Source of the DNA: JACCXG01 sp963785755
Lineage (GTDB): Bacteria; Acidobacteriota; Vicinamibacteria; Vicinamibacterales; 2-12-FULL-66-21
Reading direction: 5' to 3'
NCBI GenBank assembly: GCA_963785755.1
Contig: CAWAXG010000037.1
Location: forward strand, 62,001-126,000
Length of the DNA: 64,000 nucleotides
Made by a program: the position numbers and the translations under genes. Shown piece by piece: positions 54,501 through 61,737 of the stretch. Under the pieces are notes generated by a model. The model saw only the letters and a list, made by a program, of their open reading frames with translations. It made no database searches and was not told where the DNA came from. Numbering within the stretch: position 1 is the first letter of the stretch; each line of letters starts with the position of its first letter.

Positions 54501-54893
54501 CTATCGAGTTGAACCGTCTGATAGTCCAGCTGGTTCCGCCCTCACCGGCGCAATGACCGCTTCCTCAGGCTGCGGCAACGGTTTGTCACCGAACTCTCTG
54601 GGAAATGTGAACGCCTGCCCACACCGCGCACAGCGAAATTCCTGCCGGCCGTCGGCGCTCCTCAGCGGCGTCGTGTCGTGGACGCCACAGGCTGGACACT
54701 GGCGCGTCGTGGACGGGTCGAGCACGTGACCGTTGACACAGCGATACGCGGCACTCACCGCTTCACCGCTGCCCGCGTGCCAGGCATTTTGCGTCCACAC
54801 CGTCTGTGCGCCGCAGTGAGGACAGGGCGCGGATCGCCTGATGGTGTTTCCCATGTCGCTTCCGTTGGTCTCGCCGATCGCATCTGGCATCAT
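54501..54893 (-). CDS. Multi-zinc-ribbon protein
   Basis: Product of 130 aa from ATG 54893, with AGGCGGGG before it. Three CxxC knuckles (CPHCGAQ, CPACGVHD, CARCGQAF) and a further Cys in YRCVNGHVLD suggest two zinc ribbons, followed by a Pro/Glu-rich tail. The longer open frame upstream is Arg/Gly-rich and not conserved-looking. This is the largest of several short Cys-rich proteins in this part of the window. Nucleic-acid or protein binding is likely, but no partner is evident. Confidence 0.6.
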   Translation of the reverse strand: MMPDAIGETNGSDMGNTIRRSAPCPHCGAQTVWTQNAWHAGSGEAVSAAYRCVNGHVLDPSTTRQCPACGVHDTTPLRSADGRQEFRCARCGQAFTFPREFGDKPLPQPEEAVIAPVRAEPAGLSDGSTR

Positions 54894-55352
54894 GCCCCGC
54901 CTTTCTCGATCATCGCGGCTCTCGCCGCCACGGCCAGCGGCCCGTTCTTCGCCATTCCCCGATAGGGTACGGATGGGCGGCGGATAGGAAAGTGGCTGGA
55001 GCGGCATATCGCCTCCGCACTGGGTAAAGCTTTGGTGAGCTGGCCGGTCCATTGAACGGTCGGCGACAGGAAAGCAGACGTAGTGTATCGATGGAGTCAG
55101 ATGGCGGCTGTTCGAAACGGCACAGCGTTGTCGTCGCGCCTCTTGTCTGGAACCGTTGGCTGCGTTTCCCGGCTCACCATCGCCAGAGGAGCGTGCCAGG
55201 CCGTGTCCAGAAGGGAACAGACACCAGCCTGCACTGTTGTTAGCCTACAGGTTGGAGTTGGCGTGATCCTGACCGCGAGGGCGCCGGATCGCCGTCGTTC
55301 GTCACGAGCCGCGATGACGCAGGGCCGCGCTCGCCAAACATACGGAGAGAAC
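54894..55352. other. Intergenic gap, 459 bp
   Basis: No gene is supported. Open frames on both strands are Arg/Ser-rich shadows without start signals. Nothing repeat-like stands out. Confidence 0.4.
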
Positions 55353-55436
55353 ATGGACACGACCACATTGCTCGTCATCGTCCTCGTAGTGCTGCTGCTC
55401 GGCGGCGGCGGGTTCTTCTACAGACGCAGGGTTTGA
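55353..55436 (+). CDS. 27-aa membrane peptide
   Basis: MDTTTLLVIVLVVLLLGGGG followed by FFYRRRV. It has a single hydrophobic helix with a basic end and a GGAGAG site just before ATG 55353. The hydrophobic-then-Gly4-then-basic layout recurs in unnamed bacterial micropeptides of the DUF3309-like kind. Confidence 0.55.
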   Translation: MDTTTLLVIVLVVLLLGGGGFFYRRRV

Positions 55437-55690
55437 GTCGGAAGGCTGGTTCGCTCGCCGGGATCATTCGTCCCCTGACGAATACGTACACCGCTCCCAC
55501 GGGCTGTCGCCGGCCTTGAGTGCGACGGCCCGTCCGCTGGGTACAGTGAAATCGCGACACCGCAACGTCGCGCGGGTCTATTTAGACACGCGGCAGCACG
55601 CCTGCTTCGATTCAGCCGCCACGCAGATTGACGCGGGCGCACCGTTGCCCCTCTGTCCTGCGCCACCTGCCCCAAGAACGGTCGGGCCTT

Positions 55691-57508
55691 ATGGATGATA
55701 CGTCGACGACACTGAGGCGGTGGGTGACGTTCGCCGGGTGTGTGCTCGTCGTGGTCGTCCTGTACTGGGCGCAAGCCGTACTCGTGCCGATCGCGCTCGC
55801 GATCCTGCTCACGTTCGTGCTGAGTCCTGCTGTCACATGGCTGCAACGATGGATCGGACGCATCCCAGCCGTTCTTGCGACGGTGACGCTGGTGTTCAGC
55901 GTCCTCGGTCTCGCCGGCTGGGGTCTGGCGCGGCAGATGGACCATCTGGCCGAGGACCTTCCGCGCTACCGCGTCAACATTCTGGCGAAGATCGCGGACG
56001 TACGCGGCGCAGGCAAGGGGGGATCCGTCGAGAAGCTGCAGGACACGATCGAAGACATCAAGACCGACCTCGGAAAATCGGAGGTGCCCCGACGAGGAAC
56101 GATCTCGCGGCCGGTCGTCGTCACCTCGGAGCAGGTCGCGGGTTTCTCAGGCTTCACGTGGCTCAGTCCCATCGTCGGTCCGCTGGGCACCGCGGGGCTC
56201 GTGCTGGCGATGGTCATCTTCATGCTGCTCGAGCGGCGGGATTTGCGCGACCGGTTGATCGGACTGTTGGGGCACGGTCATCTCGCAATCACGACGAAGG
56301 CGTTTGACGAGGCGGGCACTCGTGTCAGCCGGCAGCTGTTGATGCAGTCCCTGGTGAATCTGCTGTACGGCATCGCGGTCGGCGCCGGACTCTACTTCCT
56401 CGGCGTGCCGTACCCGTTGGTCTGGGCGGCGCTGGCTGCGGTTCTCCGATTCATCCCGTACGTCGGGCCAGTGCTCGGCGCAGGCGCGCCGATCTTGGTC
56501 AGCCTGGCGGCCGCCGAGGGCTGGGCCGGACCGCTGTATGTCGTCGCACTGTTTGTCGTGCTCGAGCTGTTCACGAATCTCGTGCTCGAAACAGTGCTGT
56601 ATGCCGGGGCGGCCGGCGTCTCGCCGGTCGCACTGCTCGCATCCGTCGCGTTCTGGACATGGCTCTGGGGGCCGCTCGGCCTGGTCTTGGCGACGCCACT
56701 GACCGTGTGCCTTGTCGTGCTCGGGAAGCACGTGCCAGGTCTCGAGTTCCTCGGCACGCTCCTGGCTGACACGCCCGCGCTCGCGCCGGAGTATAACTAT
56801 TATCAGCGCCTGCTCGCCCGCGATCAGAGCGAGGCGGCCGATCTCATCGAGCGGTACATCAAGACCGAGTCTCCGCGCTCGGTGTACGACGCCCTGCTGC
56901 TCCCTGCGCTCAACTATGCGGAGCGCGACCGCCTGGAGCAGCGCTTGTCGCCCGACGAAGAAGCCGCCGTCATCGATGCGACGCGTGAGCTGCTGTCGGA
57001 CGCCGCGGAGTCGATCCGGGGCCTCAACCCTGAGCCGCCCGCACTGCCTGATGGTCCACTACTTCCGGGACCGCGCGAACCGTTGCGCGTGCTGGGCTAC
57101 GCGACCAACGGCGTCGGCGACGAGGTCGCGCTCGCGATGCTCGCCCATCTGCTGGACGATCTGCCAATCCACGTCGAGATTACCGGGACGCGCCTGCAGG
57201 CCTCGGAACTGCTGGCGCTCGTGCAAACGCAAGGGTTCGCGGTCGTGTGCTTCGCCGATCTGCCACCCAGTCCGACGTCGAAGACGCGTTATCTCGTCAA
57301 GAGACTGCGCGCTGCCTTGCCCGAAGTCCGAATCCTGGTCGGGCGATGGGGACCGCCGGCGCTGGCGGACGACAGCCCGCAGATGCTGCGGGATACCGGG
57401 GCGAATCTCGTGGCCTCGACGCTGCTGGAGACCCGGACGTACCTGGCCGGGCTCGTGGAGATCCCACGCATTTCCGTTCCGGAGACACACGTCGTGCACG
57501 CTGCGTAG
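55691..57508 (+). CDS. AI-2E family transporter with C-terminal cytosolic extension
   Basis: Product of 605 aa from ATG 55691. The N-terminal ~370 residues have about eight helices with the family segments YWAQAVLVPIALAILLTFVL, LRFIPYVGPVLGAGAPILV and WLWGPLGLVLATPLTVCLVV. The family is now thought to be Na+-driven or export-type transporters, and the AI-2 link is not general. From about residue 380 a long soluble tail begins (FYQRLLARDQ-like YYQRLLARDQSEAADL). Its last ~130 residues (VLGYATNGVGDEVALAMLAH) read like a Rossmann, B12-binding-like fold, without the DxHxxG motif. This suggests a regulatory domain on the cytosolic side. Confidence 0.88.
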   Translation: MDDTSTTLRRWVTFAGCVLVVVVLYWAQAVLVPIALAILLTFVLSPAVTWLQRWIGRIPAVLATVTLVFSVLGLAGWGLARQMDHLAEDLPRYRVNILAKIADVRGAGKGGSVEKLQDTIEDIKTDLGKSEVPRRGTISRPVVVTSEQVAGFSGFTWLSPIVGPLGTAGLVLAMVIFMLLERRDLRDRLIGLLGHGHLAITTKAFDEAGTRVSRQLLMQSLVNLLYGIAVGAGLYFLGVPYPLVWAALAAVLRFIPYVGPVLGAGAPILVSLAAAEGWAGPLYVVALFVVLELFTNLVLETVLYAGAAGVSPVALLASVAFWTWLWGPLGLVLATPLTVCLVVLGKHVPGLEFLGTLLADTPALAPEYNYYQRLLARDQSEAADLIERYIKTESPRSVYDALLLPALNYAERDRLEQRLSPDEEAAVIDATRELLSDAAESIRGLNPEPPALPDGPLLPGPREPLRVLGYATNGVGDEVALAMLAHLLDDLPIHVEITGTRLQASELLALVQTQGFAVVCFADLPPSPTSKTRYLVKRLRAALPEVRILVGRWGPPALADDSPQMLRDTGANLVASTLLETRTYLAGLVEIPRISVPETHVVHAA

Positions 57509-57613
57509 CAGCTCGGGCGTGGCCGGAATTTCGTTACACTCGCGTTTACTCGCAGCGCCTCGGCAGACGCGCCCACCGAACGCGTTGCAACTGCAGCACG
57601 CTTCAGCATCCGC

Positions 57614-58120
57614 TCATTCCCACCGGATCATTCGTAGGCTCGACGCGAGTCGCTTGAGAACCGAGACATCGGTGTCAGCGTTGGAAACGACGGTGGTGAG
57701 GTGCATCCAGTAGAGAAGGTCGCGTCCTGAATGAGATGCCAACAGAATCCGGGTGGTCCGTTCGCCGCAAGTCAGCGCCCCTTCGGCTCCGTCGAGGCGG
57801 CCGACGCGCGTTACCAGCACGGTGAAGCCATCAGCAGGACATTCGTCGTATTCGAGCATGTTCCGCATAGCATCTGCGGCTGACGCGAACTCCAGCGCGT
57901 TCGGCTCACCCCATACCGAGATTTGCCCGCCCGAGGGAAGGTGAATCCGAAACCCTCGCTCCGGGCCTGACTGATCACCCGTCCTGCCTCTCAGGCCCTT
58001 AGGGATGACAATCTCGTAACCAAGGGCGGGATTCTGGTAGATCCCCTGGAGCCAGCGGCCCTGGGCCGAGGGGAGGAACGTCACGGCGGTGAGCAGTGTG
58101 GTGAACAGGACTGATGACAT
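57614..58120 (-). CDS. Secreted hypothetical protein
   Basis: Product of 168 aa from ATG 58120 with AGAGAGAAG upstream. It has a signal peptide (MSSVLFTTLLTAVTFLPSAQG) and then GYEIVIPKGLRGRT, FRIHLPSGGQISVWGE and a central Cys pair (DECPADG, LTCGERT) that may form a disulphide. No known domain. Confidence 0.65.
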   Translation of the reverse strand: MSSVLFTTLLTAVTFLPSAQGRWLQGIYQNPALGYEIVIPKGLRGRTGDQSGPERGFRIHLPSGGQISVWGEPNALEFASAADAMRNMLEYDECPADGFTVLVTRVGRLDGAEGALTCGERTTRILLASHSGRDLLYWMHLTTVVSNADTDVSVLKRLASSLRMIRWE

Positions 58121-58152
58121 GGACTTCTCTCTTCCCCACACATGGCATCGCT

Positions 58153-58386
58153 CTACGTGCCTTCCCTCGACACGAAGGCGAGTCGTTCGTCAATATGATC
58201 GAGGTCCAGGAACAACCTTCCGAATACAGTGGGTTCAGCGACGGTGACACCGCCGCCGTATTCGCTGACATACCAATCTGTCTCATCCGTCGGAGACTCG
58301 GGGTCAGCGACCAATTCGATTTCGCCGGGAAGGCCGTCGTAAATGATCCGATCCCCCTGCCTGATGTCCTCGCCCGTCGCATACAA
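58153..58386 (-). CDS. Small hypothetical protein
   Basis: Product of 77 aa. MYATGEDIRQGDRIIYDGLPG, DWYVSEYGGGV and AEPTVFGRLFLD form a compact beta-rich domain. I recognise it as a recurrent unnamed short protein ('xATGEDVRxGDRxxYDG') in soil bacteria. It lies next to other short minus-strand genes. Confidence 0.68.
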   Translation of the reverse strand: MYATGEDIRQGDRIIYDGLPGEIELVADPESPTDETDWYVSEYGGGVTVAEPTVFGRLFLDLDHIDERLAFVSREGT

Positions 58387-58533
58387 GAGCCATGTTCGGG
58401 AGTATCGCTCGCATGAGGCTCGCCAGCATTAGAGCAACGCCCGAGCGGCGTAGGTCACGGCGCAGGCGATCAGGATGCGGGCGGGCTCTTGAGTAGTAGC
58501 TACCGATCGCGCTCGACGGAGCCAACCGGCGGT

Positions 58534-59025
58534 CTACATGCAGCCGCAGTGCACGACGCCTGAGAGGGTTCCCGCTGGGATCCCTTGCCGCGTGAGCCAC
58601 CGTCCTTCTCGGCGCTCGAACTCGAACGTCATACCCTTGCGATTGCAGCGATTCCCCTCGGTGACGCCTACGCTCAGGACGTTCTCCGATGTCGTGATGG
58701 TCAACCATAGGAGCCTCGAACACTCGTCCCACTCCCGCTTCGCGTCCGGGAGGTCGAGGCGAGTGAACTTCACGTCCGCGATGCGCGGGAGCCACTCGGG
58801 CGGAAGTTGAGCCGCCAGCACGTTGATGGAGTTGGTGAGCGGCACGACCCCAACGAATCGAGCGATCGCCTCAGGGATGACCGTGCGGCTCTCCGCGTCC
58901 GATCCAATCGCGGTTCCGATTTCGCGCTCCGACGGAATCCTCGAGCCTGCCGGACCGAAATAAAGGTCGCCGCCCGCTTGCGTGAACAGACTTGAGATAA
59001 GGAGGGTAGCTACGAAAGACCACAT
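58534..59025 (-). CDS. Secreted hypothetical protein
   Basis: Product of 163 aa with a signal peptide (MWSFVATLLISSLFTQAGG). The rest is mixed alpha/beta (LPPEWLPRIADVKFTRLDLP, then DECSRLLWLTITTSENVLSV) and it ends HCGCM. The Cys residues suggest disulphides in the envelope. No family assigned. Confidence 0.65.
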   Translation of the reverse strand: MWSFVATLLISSLFTQAGGDLYFGPAGSRIPSEREIGTAIGSDAESRTVIPEAIARFVGVVPLTNSINVLAAQLPPEWLPRIADVKFTRLDLPDAKREWDECSRLLWLTITTSENVLSVGVTEGNRCNRKGMTFEFERREGRWLTRQGIPAGTLSGVVHCGCM

Positions 59026-59084
59026 GGCTCTTTGGACACCAACGCACGGTGGAAGTTCTCGGCCGAGGCGCTATGCTGTGGCCG

Positions 59085-59192
59085 GTGGCGAAGAAGCGCG
59101 GACCCGCAAGGCCGAAGCGAGACGACCCTGCGAAGATGCCCCCGACGAATGGTCTGCTTTGGGAATCGGAATGGAGCAACGTGCGCCCGTGA
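59085..59192 (+). CDS. 35-aa basic peptide (MAKKRG start)
   Basis: GTG 59085 opens MAKKRGPARPKRDDPAKMPP, an AT-hook-like basic start, and the frame ends WESEWSNVRP. The first 19 bases (GTGGCGAAGAAGCGCGGAC) recur at 59755, where they open a 29-aa frame overlapping another gene. Either could be a true micro-ORF, or the shared segment may be a small repeat. Confidence 0.3.
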   Translation: MAKKRGPARPKRDDPAKMPPTNGLLWESEWSNVRP

Positions 59193-59198
59193 CGAATG

Positions 59199-59627
59199 TC
59201 ACGGCCAACAGTCGTCTTGATTTCGGCGGAAGGCAGCTAACGCTCGACAAGAAGAAGTTCGCTGATGAACTGCCCATCCGGAACTCCGCCCTACGAAAGT
59301 CCCTGATTGCAGACCCTGTGGGCCGAACACGAGCGTCGTCTCGAACGACTCTCTCGCCGGGCGATCGATCGGGACAACGCTGAAGAGCGCGACTTCGCAC
59401 CCGCGTTGCCGATACACCGCGCGATAACGCCACGTGGTTCGCCCATCGTGCGGGCGCCTTTCGACAGGATCACCAATCAGGGATCGCACTTCTGTCTCGG
59501 CCATTCCACGTGATAATTCTGTCAGGCGATCGTGTTGATACTCGTGGCCTCGATCAGCGCACGTGGACCGAGTGCATAGCTGCAACTGGCGGCAGCTGTA
59601 GAAGCTGTCCAGATGAGAATCGAACAC
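59199..59627 (-). CDS. SmpA/BamE-like domain protein
   Basis: Product of up to 142 aa. The middle LTELSRGMAETEVRSLIGDP followed by VERRPHDGRTTWRYR is the opening helix and strand of a SmpA/OmlA-type fold (GMxxxEVxxLxGxP). In full-length members this follows a lipoprotein signal; here the N-terminal 35 residues have no such signal, so an upstream frame break or other start is possible. The C-terminal 30 residues are also unconvincing. Confidence 0.5.
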   Translation of the reverse strand: MFDSHLDSFYSCRQLQLCTRSTCADRGHEYQHDRLTELSRGMAETEVRSLIGDPVERRPHDGRTTWRYRAVYRQRGCEVALFSVVPIDRPARESFETTLVFGPQGLQSGTFVGRSSGWAVHQRTSSCRALAAFRRNQDDCWP

Positions 59628-59812
59628 GCCAGCTTATCTCGCACGCGGAGCGGTGACACGATTGTCGCCGCCAGCAGTCGCCTCATGTGGATTTAGACAC
59701 CGCAGGGCGGGAATTGGTCGGTAGCTACAAGCCCCTTGCACTGTGCTTGTGCGCGTGGCGAAGAAGCGCGGACGCGGAGACGGTCCCGTGCCACTGGAAT
59801 GCTCGCCCACAA

Positions 59813-60319
59813 CTACTTCGGCACACCCATCGCCGGCACCGTGACGACGCTGACGAGTCGCCACTGTCCGTCCTGCCGCACGACCGTATTCACATACCTG
59901 CCGCGCTGCGGGATCTTGCCACCCGCAACTTCATAGGTGCCCTCGATGACCGCCACATCTGGCGCGGGATTCCGGGTCGTCCCAGGGTGCAGCGTGATGC
60001 GCGTGCCCTTGTAAAGGCCAGCAAACGCCTCCCCGTAGCCTTTGCGGATCGCCTCGCGGCCAGCGAGCAGTCGGCCGTCCGGCGTGACACGAAGCGCATC
60101 CTCCGTGTAGAGGGCAACGATTCCGCTGGTGTCGGCCTTGTTGAACGCCCCTTCGTAATCCTGGGCGAGCTGTTGCAGTGCTGGATCAGACTTCTGTGCG
60201 GCAGGAGTGGGATAGGTCGGCGATGGGGGTTTCCTTCCCGGAGGCGTCTTGACCTGCGCCAGCAGCGCGCCCGGTATTCCGAGCATCGCGACGAGACTGA
60301 GCATGAACAGTCGGTTCAT
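59813..60319 (-). CDS. Secreted SnoaL/DUF4440-like protein
   Basis: Product of 168 aa with a signal peptide (MNRLFMLSLVAMLGIPGALLAQ) and a Pro-rich linker. The domain ALQQLAQDYEGAFNKADTSG, IVALYTEDALRVTPDGRLLAG and GREAIRKGYGEAFA then matches the SnoaL/DUF4440 (NTF2-like) family. These folds include isomerases, hydratases and many binding proteins. The active residues cannot be told. Confidence 0.83.
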   Translation of the reverse strand: MNRLFMLSLVAMLGIPGALLAQVKTPPGRKPPSPTYPTPAAQKSDPALQQLAQDYEGAFNKADTSGIVALYTEDALRVTPDGRLLAGREAIRKGYGEAFAGLYKGTRITLHPGTTRNPAPDVAVIEGTYEVAGGKIPQRGRYVNTVVRQDGQWRLVSVVTVPAMGVPK

Positions 60320-60427
60320 TTCAAGCTCCGGTATCGAAGAAGGGTTGACGTGATCGCGCCGCGTAGAAGCGCATCATAGCTACTGTGCGCTTGGCGGTAT
60401 GCTGCGAACCGGTGAATCACCCCGAGC

Positions 60428-60723
60428 TCAGACACGACCATCTCCACGTGAACGGCATCGGCTCAAACGTTTGATCGAATCCCGGTCGCCGTCAATGAGC
60501 GCGGCTTTCTTGGCCGCCGTCCAGCGTTTCAGCTGGCGCTCGCGCGCGAGTGCGCCTTGAGGGAATCGTGATGTTCGGAATAGACAACGCGCACCGGACG
60601 GCGCCGCGCAGTATAGAGCCCACCGCGTCCTTCATTGTGAAAGTCTTCACGGCTGCCGATATCGAGGGTGTGCCCGACGTACAGCGAGTCGTCCGCGCAG
60701 CGCAGGATGTAAACCCAAGGCAT
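60428..60723 (-). CDS. GIY-YIG domain protein (UPF0213-like), frameshifted
   Basis: Small nuclease-fold protein of about 98 aa after repair. MPWVYILRCADDSLYVGHT is the GIY-YIG start with a degenerate second half (YVGH), and ARRRPVRVVYSEHHDS follows. The frame then stops early. Adding one C (TCCCTC-CAAGG, near 60559) continues it as LQGALARERQLKRWTAAKKA, which is the conserved family end. This is a one-base loss, unlike most breaks in the window. Family members such as YhbQ are predicted to act on DNA. Confidence 0.78.
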
Positions 60724-61112
60724 TAGACGACGATGCCATCGTCCGCGAGGAGTGACAAGCCCCGCCATGAGCGGCCTGACGGGCAATGAGTGGAATGCGA
60801 TCGCCGACGAGGGCTGGCATGAGCGTGCACGGTCTGCCATGAGCGAGCCTGACCGTTCTCCGGTGATGAGTGTGGAATGCGATCGCCGACGTGGCCTGGC
60901 CTGAGTTGGCGTCAGCTGCAGGAGAGGCCTGGGAGCCCTTCGACTCGCTGCGCTCGCTCAGGGCATTCGACAAGCACGGCCTGCCATGAGCGAGCCTGAC
61001 GGGGTGAGGGCCCTTCGACTCGCTGTGCTCGCTCAGGGCATTCGACTCGGCCTGAAGATAGAGACTCGGCCTGCCATGAGCGAGGCCTCGCCGAAGGCGA
61101 GGCCGAGTCGAA
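60724..61112. repeat. Repeat-rich gap beside tRNA-Leu
   Basis: No gene is supported in this 389-bp gap. It contains direct copies of three short sequences. CCCTTCGACTCGCTGCGCTC plus following bases occurs at 60936-60971 and 61011-61046. CTGCCATGAGCGAGCCTGAC occurs at 60834, 60981 and, as a variant, 61071. GGAATGCGATCGCCGAC occurs at about 60792 and 60874. A GCCTCGCCGAAGGCGAGGC hairpin is at 61085-61103. Confidence 0.8.
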
Positions 61113-61199
61113 TGGTGCGAAAGGGGGGACTCGAACCCCCACGGTATTGCTACCGCCAGCCCCTCAAGCTGGTGCGTCTGCCAATTCCGCCACTTTCGC
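61113..61199 (-). tRNA. tRNA-Leu (anticodon GAG)
   Basis: An 87-base tRNA on the minus strand. The acceptor stem GCGAAAG/CTTTCGC is perfect and is followed by an encoded ACCA. The anticodon stem CCAGC/GCTGG encloses the loop TTGAGGG, giving anticodon GAG for CUC leucine codons. A long variable arm, as expected for tRNA-Leu, and a T-arm GGGGGTTCGAGTCCCCC are present. Its 3' end faces the repeat-rich and gene-poor region, a common arrangement at integration sites. Confidence 0.97.
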
Positions 61200-61235
61200 A
61201 AAGAGGGTGACGAACTCCGATAAAACGATCCGCGG

Positions 61236-61676
61236 CTACTTCGGCTGACCGGCCGGCTTCTGCGTTGACGGCTGCGGCGGCTGCGGCTTCTCGACCGGCG
61301 GCCCGGCATCCGCGGGCTGGGCCGCTGGCGGCTGCGTCGCCGCGGGCGGCTGCGCTCCCGGGGGCGTCGATGGGGCCGGGGTCGTCGGGGCCGGCGTCTG
61401 CTGCTGAGGTCCGCCAAGCCCCTGCATCAGTGAACCGCTCGCGCCGCCGCGGCCGAGGATCCCCAGTGCGATCGCGCCGATCATGAACAGCACGCCGAGA
61501 ATGGCCGTCGCCTTGGTCAAGACCGTTGCGCCGGCACGCGCGCCAAACGCGGTCTGGCTGCCGCCGCCACCGAATGCGCTCGCAATGTCCCCGCCTTTCC
61601 CTTGCTGCAGGAGAACCACGAGCACCAGCAGCAGGCAGGACAGGATGTACAAGGTCGCGAGCAGGTAATAAAGCAT
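61236..61676 (-). CDS. secG: Preprotein translocase subunit SecG
   Basis: Inner-membrane component of SecYEG. The 146-aa protein has two helices: LATLYILSCLLLVLVVLLQQ and, after the conserved loop GKGGDIASAFGGGGSQTAFG, ILGVLFMIGAIALGILG. The C-terminal half is an unusually long Pro/Gln/Ala-rich tail (QQQTPAPTTPAPSTPPG) that would extend into the cytoplasm or periplasm. It lies just upstream of the tRNA-Leu gene, co-directional. Confidence 0.95.
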   Translation of the reverse strand: MLYYLLATLYILSCLLLVLVVLLQQGKGGDIASAFGGGGSQTAFGARAGATVLTKATAILGVLFMIGAIALGILGRGGASGSLMQGLGGPQQQTPAPTTPAPSTPPGAQPPAATQPPAAQPADAGPPVEKPQPPQPSTQKPAGQPK

Positions 61677-61737
61677 AACGGCCGATTTTACCGTACGTCA
61701 GGGGCCTGAGGAAGGGAGGGGCTCGGCGCTCTCCCAA

